A stretch of DNA of 32,101 nucleotides. Source: Bradyrhizobium sp. Ai1a-2. GTDB lineage: Bacteria > Pseudomonadota > Alphaproteobacteria > Rhizobiales > Xanthobacteraceae. This document shows, piece after piece, positions 25,157-31,124 of this stretch (the first letter of the stretch is position 1; every line of letters begins with the position of its first letter). Below the pieces are notes generated by a model. The model was given only the letters and a program-made list of their open reading frames with translations, ran no database searches and had not been told where the DNA came from. Where the stretch lies: positions 1 to 32,101 of the forward strand of contig NZ_AUEZ01000086.1 in the NCBI RefSeq assembly GCF_000426245.1, in the 5' to 3' direction. The translations under genes were made by a program, and so were the position numbers.

Positions 25157-25774
25157 ATGCTGCCCTTCACCGAGATGACCGGATCCGCCGCGTCGCTACT
25201 GCGCGCCAACATCGACACCGATGTGATCATTCGGATTGAGCGGCTAACGAGCGTCCCGCGTGAACAGCTCGGACGGTATGCTTTTGAAGCGCTGCGCTAC
25301 CGGGCAGACGGCAGCGAGAATCCCGACTTCGTGCTAAATCACCCGATCTTTCGCTCCGCCTCGATCCTGATAGCGGGCGCAAATTTCGGCTGCGGCTCCT
25401 CGCGCGAAGGTGCGGTATGGGCTTTGATGGCAGCTGGACTACGCTGTGTCATCGCCGAAAGCTTTGGAGATATCTTCTACAACAATTGCTTCCAGAACGG
25501 CTTGCTTCCCATCACGCTTTCCGCCTCGTCCGTCAGACATCTGGCCGATCAAACGGGGCAAGGCGCACCTATGACGGTTGACCTCGTCAGGTGCGCGATC
25601 GTGACGGCACAGAACGAAACGATCCCGTTCGAGATCGATGCGGCACGCCGCCAAGCCTTGATCGAGGGGCTGGACGATATCAGCAGGACGCTGCGACAGA
25701 AACCCAAAGTTGTCGCCTGGCAATCGGAAGATCGAACGCGCCGACCATGGATCTGGCAATTGCCTGCAGCATGA
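25157..25774 (+). CDS. LeuD-like aconitase-family small subunit
   Basis: The 205-residue protein has the swivel domain of 3-isopropylmalate dehydratase small subunits. It shows NIDTDVIIRIERL (18-30), the AGANFGCGSSREGAVWALMAAG block (about 73-94) and IAESFGDIFYNNCFQNGLLPI (about 98-119). In LeuD the block reads SSREHAPWAL; here His and Pro are replaced by Gly and Val. The departure in the active-site loop fits a changed substrate. It sits 1 base after the LeuC-like gene and works as its partner. LeuC/LeuD pairs act as heterodimers in the cytoplasm. The substitution makes ordinary leucine synthesis less likely, but only a comparison with characterised dimethylmaleate hydratases could settle it. 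Confidence 0.92.
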   Translation: MLPFTEMTGSAASLLRANIDTDVIIRIERLTSVPREQLGRYAFEALRYRADGSENPDFVLNHPIFRSASILIAGANFGCGSSREGAVWALMAAGLRCVIAESFGDIFYNNCFQNGLLPITLSASSVRHLADQTGQGAPMTVDLVRCAIVTAQNETIPFEIDAARRQALIEGLDDISRTLRQKPKVVAWQSEDRTRRPWIWQLPAA

Positions 25775-25850
25775 CGTCCAACGCTTCCTTCCCAAAAATG
25801 GTCTCTGTTCGTGCCGCCACTGCTCTCAGCGCTTCGCTTTGGAGCGCACC

Positions 25851-26417
25851 ATGATCAGATTTATAGCTCGTACGCTCCGCAATGTGCGCGCTGGGGAACA
25901 CAAACTTGCTTGGTACAGGGCAGGTATCGCTTCGGCTCCGTCGTCAATTTTGCTATCCAGTTCGTGCTTTGCGGCCGGTGGCCTGATTCCGCGTCGACAC
26001 GCGGGTAAAAACGTCGGCGAGAATATTTCGCCCGCGCTGGCCTGGAGCGGCGTACTGCCGGAAGCCGCAGAACTCGTGATGATCGTCGAAGATCCGGACG
26101 CACCCTTACCGCGCCCCTTTGTCCATGCGATTGTGATCGGCATTTCGCCAACAGCATCGTCACTAGCTGAGGGAGCGCTCTCGGCGCCCTCGGGAAACCC
26201 CAACTTTATGCTCGGTCGCAATAGCTTTGGCCGTTCAGCCTATGCCGGACCGCGTGCGCTCCCGGGGCATGGTCCGCACAGGTATGCTTTTCAAATATTT
26301 GCGCTGCGCCGCAGACTCACTCTTACCGAGCCGGCCAGTCGCTCGCGCATGCTGTCCGCACTCGGGGATGATGTGATCGCACGAGGGCGGATCGACGGAA
26401 TATTCGAGCGTCCATGA
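25851..26417 (+). CDS. YbhB/YbcL (PEBP, Raf-kinase-inhibitor-like) protein
   Basis: The frame is open from 25710, but ATG 25851 follows GGAG by 6 bases and gives 188 residues. Features are NISPALAWSGVLPEAAELVMIVEDPDAPLPRPFVHAIVIGISP (about 62-105, the PEBP ligand-pocket strand with DPDAP and H at HAIV). Later come GRNSFGRSAYAGPRALPGHGPHRYAFQIFAL (the second conserved block, with GPHRY) and a short C-terminal tail. Family members bind small anions or phospholipids; bacterial roles are poorly known. It follows the LeuD-like gene by 76 bases and probably belongs to the operon. It could bind a pathway intermediate, but that is speculation. No signal peptide is evident. Confidence 0.88.
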   Translation: MIRFIARTLRNVRAGEHKLAWYRAGIASAPSSILLSSSCFAAGGLIPRRHAGKNVGENISPALAWSGVLPEAAELVMIVEDPDAPLPRPFVHAIVIGISPTASSLAEGALSAPSGNPNFMLGRNSFGRSAYAGPRALPGHGPHRYAFQIFALRRRLTLTEPASRSRMLSALGDDVIARGRIDGIFERP

Positions 26418-26484
26418 ATTCATAGCTTGTCGGTGAGAGTGTCTGACTTGCAATTCCGTGGAAGGCTGATTCAGGACGCAAGGC

Positions 26485-26949
26485 TCAGATGGGAAGCTCG
26501 GTGGAGTGCTTGATCTGCTGAAGCGGGATTTCAGTCTGCACGTTGCGAACCCCCGCAACCGCCGCGAAATGACCCATGTGTACACGGCGATACTCGTCGA
26601 GATTGGCGACCACAACTTTGAGCAAATAGTCGTAGCCTCCCGCCATGAGATGAGCCTCGACGACTTGCGGGAGCTTCCGAACTTCGGCTGCAAAGTGCTC
26701 AACCGTGGCCTGATCCTGACGCTCCAGGGTGATGCGCACGAAGATCGTCATGGCAAGATCGACGCTCGAAGGGTTCAGAAGAGCCACATAGCGCTCGACA
26801 ACGCCAGCTTCTTCAAGCAGCCGCACCCGCCGAAGACAGGGAGACGGAGAGAGACCAACCTGAGAGGCGAGTTCCGTGTTTAACGTCTTCGCGTCCCGCT
26901 GCAAGATTCGTAAAATCTTCCGATCGACGGCGTCGATGTCAATTGGCAT
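26485..26949 (-). CDS. Lrp/AsnC-family transcriptional regulator
   Basis: The frame opens at 27021, but Met at 26949 gives the normal 154 residues. It has an N-terminal HTH (DAVDRKILRILQRDAKTLNTELASQVGLSPSPCLRRVRLLEEAGVVERYVALL, about 5-57) and a C-terminal RAM domain (FVRITLERQDQATVEHFAAEVRKLPQVVEAHLMAGGYDYLLKVV, about 70-113) with the conserved G-x-x-D-Y. Such proteins sense amino acids and often govern a divergent gene. It faces the aminotransferase start 131 bases away, so that gene is the probable target. The ligand is probably the amino acid handled by the aminotransferase. Confidence 0.93.
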   Translation of the reverse strand: MPIDIDAVDRKILRILQRDAKTLNTELASQVGLSPSPCLRRVRLLEEAGVVERYVALLNPSSVDLAMTIFVRITLERQDQATVEHFAAEVRKLPQVVEAHLMAGGYDYLLKVVVANLDEYRRVHMGHFAAVAGVRNVQTEIPLQQIKHSTELPI

Positions 26950-27080
26950 CTGAGACCACAAAATCCTCGATTTTTGGAATTTGAAAGCTATCAGGCATAT
27001 CCCCGAGTGCCAACTTGGCAATCTGCTGGGCGGACTTTCATGCTAGGAAATCTCCCGGAATATGGCTGAAGGGGCCTTTT

Positions 27081-28313
27081 ATGTCTGCGGATTACCCGTT
27101 CCCACTCGCGCCGCGCATGGGTGCCCTTAGCCCGTCGCCATTTCATATCCTGCAGCAGGCTGCCAAGGAGTCTGAAAATCGTGGCAGAAAGTTGCTATAT
27201 CTTTCCGTGGGGGAGCCCGGATTTCATACCCCGGAAAACGTGAAGGAGGCCGCGATCCGTGCAATCCGGAATAACCAGACCCGTTACACGGCCGCGGATG
27301 GAACGCCTGAGCTGAAGGCCGCGATATGCGCCAAGCTCTTGCGCCAAAATAACCTCATCTACGCTCCCGATCAGGTCATCGTCACGATGGGAGGCGTGCA
27401 GGCAATATTCAACCTATTGCTCGCGACCGTCGGTCACGGCGATGAAGTTCTACTTCCCGCGCCGTTTTTTTCTCCCTATCTCTCGTCGATTCAGCTCACG
27501 GGTGCAAAGCCCGTTTTGTTGCCGACACGAGAGTCGGAGGGTTTCGTACCTCAAGCGAGGGACGTCGCGACCGCGTTGACGAACCGCTCGCGGTGGCTCG
27601 TTCTGAACTCTCCGTCGAATCCGGCTGGCGCCATCATTGACCGCGACCAACTTCACGAGATTGCCGACGTGGTGCGCAAACATCCCGGCCTCATGGTCCT
27701 TTCGGACGATATGTACGAAGCTATTCGCTTCGAAGGCGGCGACTTCCTCAATATCGTCAACGTCGCGCCGGATCTTGCCGAGCGCACGGTGGTGCTCAAT
27801 GGCGTCTCGAAGACCTACGCCATGACAGGTTGGCGTATGGCCTATCTGGCTGGACCCAAGCGTCTGATCGCTGCCGTCACGCAGGTGTCGCTCAGCAGCG
27901 CATTCTCTCCGAACTCGATCTCCCAAGCCGCGGCAGTCGAGGCGCTGGAGGGACCGCAGACTGCGATCGAGGTCCAGCTCAGCGAGTATCGCGCTCGTCG
28001 AGATACCGTTATTGCCGCGCTGAAGGAGATACCCGGGTTGAGTTTCGTGCCGCCGCGAGGGGCTTATTTTCTATTCGTGAACTGCAAATCGTACCTTGGC
28101 ATGAGAAATGCGGAAGGAGAATTCATCCGCGATGATCTCGATTTTGTTCTTTATGTACTCCGCAAGACTGACGTCGCGCTGATGCCGGGTTCAGGATTTG
28201 GCATGCCAGGGTATCTTCGCATCTCATTTGCCACCTCCGACGAGGTGCTGCGGATAGCTACGAGGCGGCTCTCCGATGTCTGCAATGAGCTGCGACTGGC
28301 CGCGGCGCCTTGA
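27081..28313 (+). CDS. Class I/II pyridoxal-phosphate aminotransferase
   Basis: ATG 27081 follows AAGGGG by 8 bases and gives a 410-residue protein (the frame is open from 27015). It has family blocks VGEPGFHTPENVKEAA, TRYTAADGTPELK, VTMGGVQAIFNLL and PAPFFSPYLSS. Further blocks are VLNSPSNPAGAIIDRDQL (Asn in SPSNP), LSDDMYEAIRFEG (Asp for the PLP ring nitrogen), VLNGVSKTYAMTGWRMAYLAGP (PLP-binding Lys in SKTYAMTGWR) and a C-terminal GYLRISFATSDE with Arg for the carboxylate. It transfers amino groups between an amino acid and a keto acid in the cytoplasm; AspC/aromatic-type specificity cannot be resolved. Divergent from the Lrp regulator, with a weak terminator at 28400-28423. Confidence 0.94.
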   Translation: MSADYPFPLAPRMGALSPSPFHILQQAAKESENRGRKLLYLSVGEPGFHTPENVKEAAIRAIRNNQTRYTAADGTPELKAAICAKLLRQNNLIYAPDQVIVTMGGVQAIFNLLLATVGHGDEVLLPAPFFSPYLSSIQLTGAKPVLLPTRESEGFVPQARDVATALTNRSRWLVLNSPSNPAGAIIDRDQLHEIADVVRKHPGLMVLSDDMYEAIRFEGGDFLNIVNVAPDLAERTVVLNGVSKTYAMTGWRMAYLAGPKRLIAAVTQVSLSSAFSPNSISQAAAVEALEGPQTAIEVQLSEYRARRDTVIAALKEIPGLSFVPPRGAYFLFVNCKSYLGMRNAEGEFIRDDLDFVLYVLRKTDVALMPGSGFGMPGYLRISFATSDEVLRIATRRLSDVCNELRLAAAP

Positions 28314-28399
28314 GTGAAGCCGGCCTCGCCGAATTCTGGATGGCCTCCAGGTTCTTGAGCGGGAGCGAGTTTCCAGGTTCCCGTCATTAATCTCTAGTG

Positions 28400-28423
28400 A
28401 GCCCCAACAGAGGGCTTTGTTTG
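28400..28423 (+). terminator. Probable intrinsic terminator after the aminotransferase
   Basis: AGCCC and GGGCT (28400-28404 and 28412-28416) form a short stem with a 7-base loop, followed by TTGTTTG. It lies 87 bases past the aminotransferase stop. The stem is short, so this is tentative. Confidence 0.4.
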
Positions 28424-28579
28424 CTGTTCCAGAGAAATCTGATTGAGAACTTTATGTTCGGAGTCGACCCCGGGTTCGTGGGTGACAGAGCCGTCGGGGT
28501 CTGCGCAAAAATCCCGGCGTGGCCTCCATTTGCGGAAACAGATTCTTCGGAACTTGCCCTTAGTCCCGGTCGCTTCTGC

Positions 28580-29335
28580 TTAGTTGCCATTTGCCAATCT
28601 GTCTTGTCCAGGATTCGGCGGCTCGAGTAGTTCGCGCTTGCGGCGTCCTGACGGGACAATCTGATCCCCTTTGACCACCGAGTAAATCTCGCCAATCCAT
28701 TCGGGTTGCACGCCCTCAATCGTCTTGGCATTGAAGCCTTGCAGGTTCGCTACAGAGGGGGTTTCGCCGCGGAGGATGGTTTTGATGTAGCAGCGGCCGT
28801 CCGAGGTGCGGACGATGGCTTCTTTCCCATAAAAACTCTCGATCGGGCGCCACCGCTCGCGCCAGACCAGGATCACGTCGCCATCGTCATATTTCGGTAT
28901 CATCAAATTGCCTTCGATCTGAAAGGCAATCAGCTCATTGATGACAGCGAAGGGTATCTCAACTTCGAATAGTCCTTCGGGTGGGACTTGTTCATATCTG
29001 GGCTCGACGTACCCACCCGCGCCGATCATTCCGACCACTGGCACGCGGAAGCGGCCACGCGCTGTTGACTCTTCAAGCGTTTCGGCGGGGCCGTACATGA
29101 TATCTTGAGCGGTGATTCTGCGGCCGGGCCGGCTGAATTTCTCTGCGTAGCGACAAGCGTCGTCATCCCCGATGGGGCGGTTGCCGTTCTCATGCGATCG
29201 CAGGGTGCCTTCTACCCAGAGAAATTGGCGCGCTGCTTCGCGAGCGGTACGAAATCCAGCCGATATCCGGTATTGCCGCAGGCGAGCGGCTCGTGCCGTG
29301 CGCGTCTCGCGCTCGATGTCTTCTCTTTGTGGCAT
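28580..29335 (-). CDS. HTH regulator with S24-like domain lacking the serine nucleophile
   Basis: The 251-residue protein has an N-terminal XRE-like HTH (ARLRQYRISAGFRTAREAARQFLWVEGTLRSHENGNRPI, about 17-55) and a LexA/CI-type peptidase fold. The cleavage-site-like stretch VPVVGMIGAGGYVE has Ala106-Gly107, and IKTIL has Lys185 at the catalytic lysine position. Where such proteins have the G-x-S-M-x-P serine, this one reads EGNLMIPKY, with Leu144 in place of Ser. Autocleavage by the usual mechanism is therefore not expected. The remainder of the motif (DDGDVILVWRE) is intact. It is probably a phage-type repressor descendant, working as a stable DNA binder. Its ribosome site is unclear. The partner and target are unknown. 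Confidence 0.88.
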   Translation of the reverse strand: MPQREDIERETRTARAARLRQYRISAGFRTAREAARQFLWVEGTLRSHENGNRPIGDDDACRYAEKFSRPGRRITAQDIMYGPAETLEESTARGRFRVPVVGMIGAGGYVEPRYEQVPPEGLFEVEIPFAVINELIAFQIEGNLMIPKYDDGDVILVWRERWRPIESFYGKEAIVRTSDGRCYIKTILRGETPSVANLQGFNAKTIEGVQPEWIGEIYSVVKGDQIVPSGRRKRELLEPPNPGQDRLANGN

Positions 29336-29663
29336 GGCAATGCAATCCGTATCATCTTCTGGATGCGAGAAATTGTCTTGGAGTGCAAGTTCGTGGCGTC
29401 ACATGCAAGAATCGCTCGGCGCCGGGCGCTGCCCGACACTGTTGCCTTCTTGGGTGGCTTTGACTGCGTGCCGACAGGCATAGTTCACGGACACCGCGCC
29501 ATAAAGTGATCCCCATCCGGGCAGCGGCTGTGCTCTTTAGCGCCGTGTCTCTCGCTGATCATCCTTGTAGCGCCCTCTACACCACAGAGATCGGCGGGGG
29601 AAGCATTGCCCCGGCGCTGATTGCCCAAGTCGCGCCGGGGCTTCCATTATTGGCATCCGGATC
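29336..29663. other. Upstream spacer of the XRE/S24 gene with degenerate repeat
   Basis: About 330 bases without a credible gene; the open frame on the minus strand (29212-29481) overlaps the regulator and shows no motif. The 3' part (29521-29641) is a degenerate relative of the repeat at 442-611. Confidence 0.45.
29521..29641 (+). repeat. Degenerate copy (copy 3) of the intergenic repeat
   Basis: Shares with the repeat at 442-611 the blocks TGTGCTCT, TCTCG(T/C)TGATC, GATCGGCGG and the hairpin core GCCCCGGCGCT...GCCCAAGT...GCGCCGGGGC, with insertions between them. Its hairpin arms GCCCCGGCGC (29608-29617) and GCGCCGGGGC (29632-29641) are perfect. In the minus-strand direction this hairpin lies just past the stop of the 104-residue gene and may terminate it. 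Confidence 0.5.
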
Positions 29664-29978
29664 TTAGGGCCTCGGTGGATTCAGAGAGACGATGAGTGCC
29701 AAGATGGCCACGACGAGGCTGAAAACTGAAAGCACTGCTGCTACCCATTGTGGCAGGATGTTGCGGAAGAATTTGTCGCGCTCAAGGTAGCGGTTAATTA
29801 CCATGGGCTGCCAGGGCCTTTCCATTTCGTTTGGACCCCAGAAGTGATAGCGAACCCAGCCGAGTAAGTCGTCGTTTTTGACGTTGCGAATTTCTTCTAC
29901 CAGCTGATCGTGGTCCAACTCCTTTAATGTCGCGTGAAGTGTTGTGACTCTACTATCCAGTCGCGGATCTTTTGGCAT
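29664..29978 (-). CDS. Small protein with C-terminal membrane anchor, unknown function
   Basis: The protein of 104 residues starts at an ATG preceded by GGAGG at 8 bases, so the gene is credible. Residues 1-45 are charged and probably helical (SRVTTLHATLKELDHDQLVEEIRNVK). The middle has conserved-looking aromatics (WVRYHFWGPNEMERPWQP). Residues 78-99 (WVAAVLSVFSLVVAILALIV) form a single hydrophobic helix, so it is a tail-anchored inner-membrane protein. I do not recognise the family. A GC-rich hairpin follows its stop within about 25 bases. It sits between the S24-like regulator and repeat copy 2, an area that looks acquired. Confidence 0.7.
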   Translation of the reverse strand: MPKDPRLDSRVTTLHATLKELDHDQLVEEIRNVKNDDLLGWVRYHFWGPNEMERPWQPMVINRYLERDKFFRNILPQWVAAVLSVFSLVVAILALIVSLNPPRP

Positions 29979-30170
29979 AGCGAATCCTCCAAGTGGATCG
30001 GCGGGGCGGCCCGCACGTAGCTGATTGTACGACGTCTAGAATTCTTGCGCATCCAAAGGTTGTGCTCGCCCGAAGGGGCGCCCCGACGTCGATTCCCACG
30101 ATCGCGCCGGGGCGCGATCGTGCCGGTCGTCCGAAGAGAGAGTGCAAGTTATCTGACGCGTCTTCGTTGC

Positions 30171-30341
30171 TCGTTCACCGACAAATATCGTTCCCGTGAA
30201 CGAAACGTCATCACAACGTGCAGTGCTATCGGACCGGGTGATGTGCTGTCTTCTCGCTGCGCGGCTCTCGTCGACCTGCCCCCACGCGTCTCGACGAGCG
30301 GGCGCCGCCCCGGCGCTGACCCGCAGCGCAGCGTCGGGGCG
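30171..30341 (+). repeat. 170-bp intergenic repeat, copy 2
   Basis: Matches 442-611 in the same orientation, with an identical 31-base run at 30196-30226, the inverted repeat TCGTTC-N4-GAACGA at 30188-30203, a shared block CCCCACGCGT and a terminal GC-rich hairpin. The copies lie 29.7 kb apart. Confidence 0.75.
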
Positions 30342-30350
30342 CATTTGGTT
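30306..30350 (+). terminator. Hairpin ending repeat copy 2, followed by T-rich sequence
   Basis: Arms CGCCCCGGCGCTG and CAGCGTCGGGGCG (30306-30318 and 30329-30341) pair with one GU, and CATTTGGTTTT follows. This is the most terminator-like of the related hairpins in the window, but nothing coding is directly upstream on the plus strand. Confidence 0.45.
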
Positions 30351-30396
30351 TTGCCCGGCAGAGCAACCCCTGCAACTAGATAAGTGAGCGGTCCGT

Positions 30397-30516
30397 GTGG
30401 CGACGAAATCGTTCTTCGAAAAATGGTACGGGGACGCTTGCCCCGCTTGGACATGGCCTTTGACGATGTACGCAGTCGGGTTGGCGTTGGCGCTTATCGG
30501 GATCGTGTTTAGGTAA
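30397..30516 (+). CDS. Probable 39-residue single-helix membrane peptide
   Basis: A GTG-started frame encodes 39 residues beginning (M)ATKSFFEKWYGDACPAW. After a short charged and aromatic head it runs into a hydrophobic helix (about residues 21-38, WPLTMYAVGLALALIGIV) and ends FR. The composition (amphipathic head, one transmembrane helix, terminal Arg) is typical of short inner-membrane proteins and unlike random GC-rich frames. The ribosome site is weak. A hairpin at 30546-30564 follows. I do not recognise it. Whether it is expressed is uncertain. Confidence 0.5.
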   Translation: MATKSFFEKWYGDACPAWTWPLTMYAVGLALALIGIVFR

Positions 30517-30545
30517 TCTCAAAGAGGTGCAGGAGGAAAAACATA

Positions 30546-30564
30546 GGCCGCGCTTGGCGCGGCC
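30546..30564. terminator. Short perfect hairpin
   Basis: GGCCGCGC-TTG-GCGCGGCC lies 30 bases past the stop of the 39-residue peptide and about 139 bases past the stop of the minus-strand 57-residue gene. No T-run is visible. Confidence 0.35.
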
Positions 30565-30702
30565 GATGTCGAGATGGGATCAGGGTCAAATGGCATCGAT
30601 TGCCGCATGGACGAGGAGATGTTGCTCAACATGTTGGTCGACCCGCCGAAGTGATCACGAATCGCTAACGCCGCTTACGTGATGCGACACGTATCAGACC
30701 AG

Positions 30703-30876
30703 TTAGTCCGGGGGCTTGATCTTTCTGGTCGGTCCGGTGAGAAGGGCGCGGATCACTTCGCGTTCCTGCACGCGTAGGGTCATCAGCTTTACTTCCAATG
30801 CGCTGATGATTGCGTCGAGACCTTCATCTCGTAGGAAACCGCGGACAATCTCATCCAGCTTTTCTTCGAAGTTCAT
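30703..30876 (-). CDS. 57-residue protein, tandem paralogue B
   Basis: An ATG at 30874-30876 with GAGG about 9 bases upstream starts a 57-residue protein, MNFEEKLDEIVRGFLRDEGL at its N-terminus and LLTGPTRKIKPPD at its end. It aligns without gaps with the neighbour at 30951-31124, 28 of 57 positions identical. Shared segments are EKLDEIV, IIS-LE-K, LR--ERE and TGP---I--PD. The middle looks helical (heptad-like hydrophobics at LDAIISALEVKLMTLRVQERE). No signal or membrane helix. It lies 74 bases after paralogue A, with an FAD monooxygenase gene upstream. The family is unknown to me; duplication plus conservation suggest a real pair of small proteins rather than chance frames. Confidence 0.68.
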   Translation of the reverse strand: MNFEEKLDEIVRGFLRDEGLDAIISALEVKLMTLRVQEREVIRALLTGPTRKIKPPD

Positions 30877-30950
30877 GAAATCAACCTCATCGCTAATGCC
30901 GTCGCGCGATATGTCCCAGACGCTGGGGAAACATATCGCGGATGGCTCGG

Positions 30951-31124
30951 TCAGTCGGGCAGACAGATGGTCCCAATTGGCCCGGTGACGAGGACGCAGT
31001 TCGCTTCGCGCTCCTTTATTCGTAGTTCGATGGCCTTCGCCTCCAACGTGCTGATGATCACCATGATGTCGTCCTCTGCGAGGGAGCTGTTGACAATCTC
31101 ATCCAGCTTCTCTCCGAATTTCAT
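30951..31124 (-). CDS. 57-residue protein, tandem paralogue A
   Basis: The ATG at 31122-31124 shares a base with the TAA stop of the monooxygenase gene (TAATG), and AAGGAG lies about 9 bases ahead, so translation is coupled. The protein begins MKFGEKLDEIVNSSLAEDD and ends VTGPIGTICLPD. It has the same length as paralogue B and 28 of 57 identical residues. The frame extends upstream to 31376 but overlaps the monooxygenase, so this internal start is preferred. It contains two cysteines (positions 43 and 54) absent from B. Function unknown. The operon with an FAD enzyme raises the possibility of a small accessory protein or a peptide substrate for it, which is speculative. Confidence 0.72.
   Translation of the reverse strand: MKFGEKLDEIVNSSLAEDDIMVIISTLEAKAIELRIKEREANCVLVTGPIGTICLPD

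Larger units (their letters stand above)
29979..30396. other. Gene-free region with palindromes and repeat copy 2
   Basis: No supported protein gene. It holds GGGGCGCCCC (30075-30084), an almost perfect 26-bp palindrome with arms CACGATCGCGCC/GGCGCGATCGTG at 30097-30122, and the direct repeat at 30171-30341. Overlapping open frames on both strands are consequences of GC-rich repeats. Confidence 0.5.

Noticed and set aside
23758..25774. Leucine biosynthesis leuC/leuD
   Set aside because: No leuA/leuB nearby, lyase gene overlapping leuC-like, PrpF-type isomerase facing, and altered LeuD loop. Not excluded, but the catabolic reading is better supported.
28387..28731. Minus-strand frame past the S24-like gene, with a 67-residue version starting ATG at about 28590
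   Set aside because: The internal ATG overlaps the regulator stop by 11 bases, which could suggest coupling, but the product has no motif or composition suggesting a protein.
442..30341. Direct repeats as att sites of a 30-kb integrative element
   Set aside because: No integrase is seen, the repeat has further degenerate copies, and the tRNA-like 3' end is not duplicated at the other side.
30574..30663. Short frame ending MDEEMLLNMLVDPPK
   Set aside because: No ribosome site, no repeat or family support and too short to judge.
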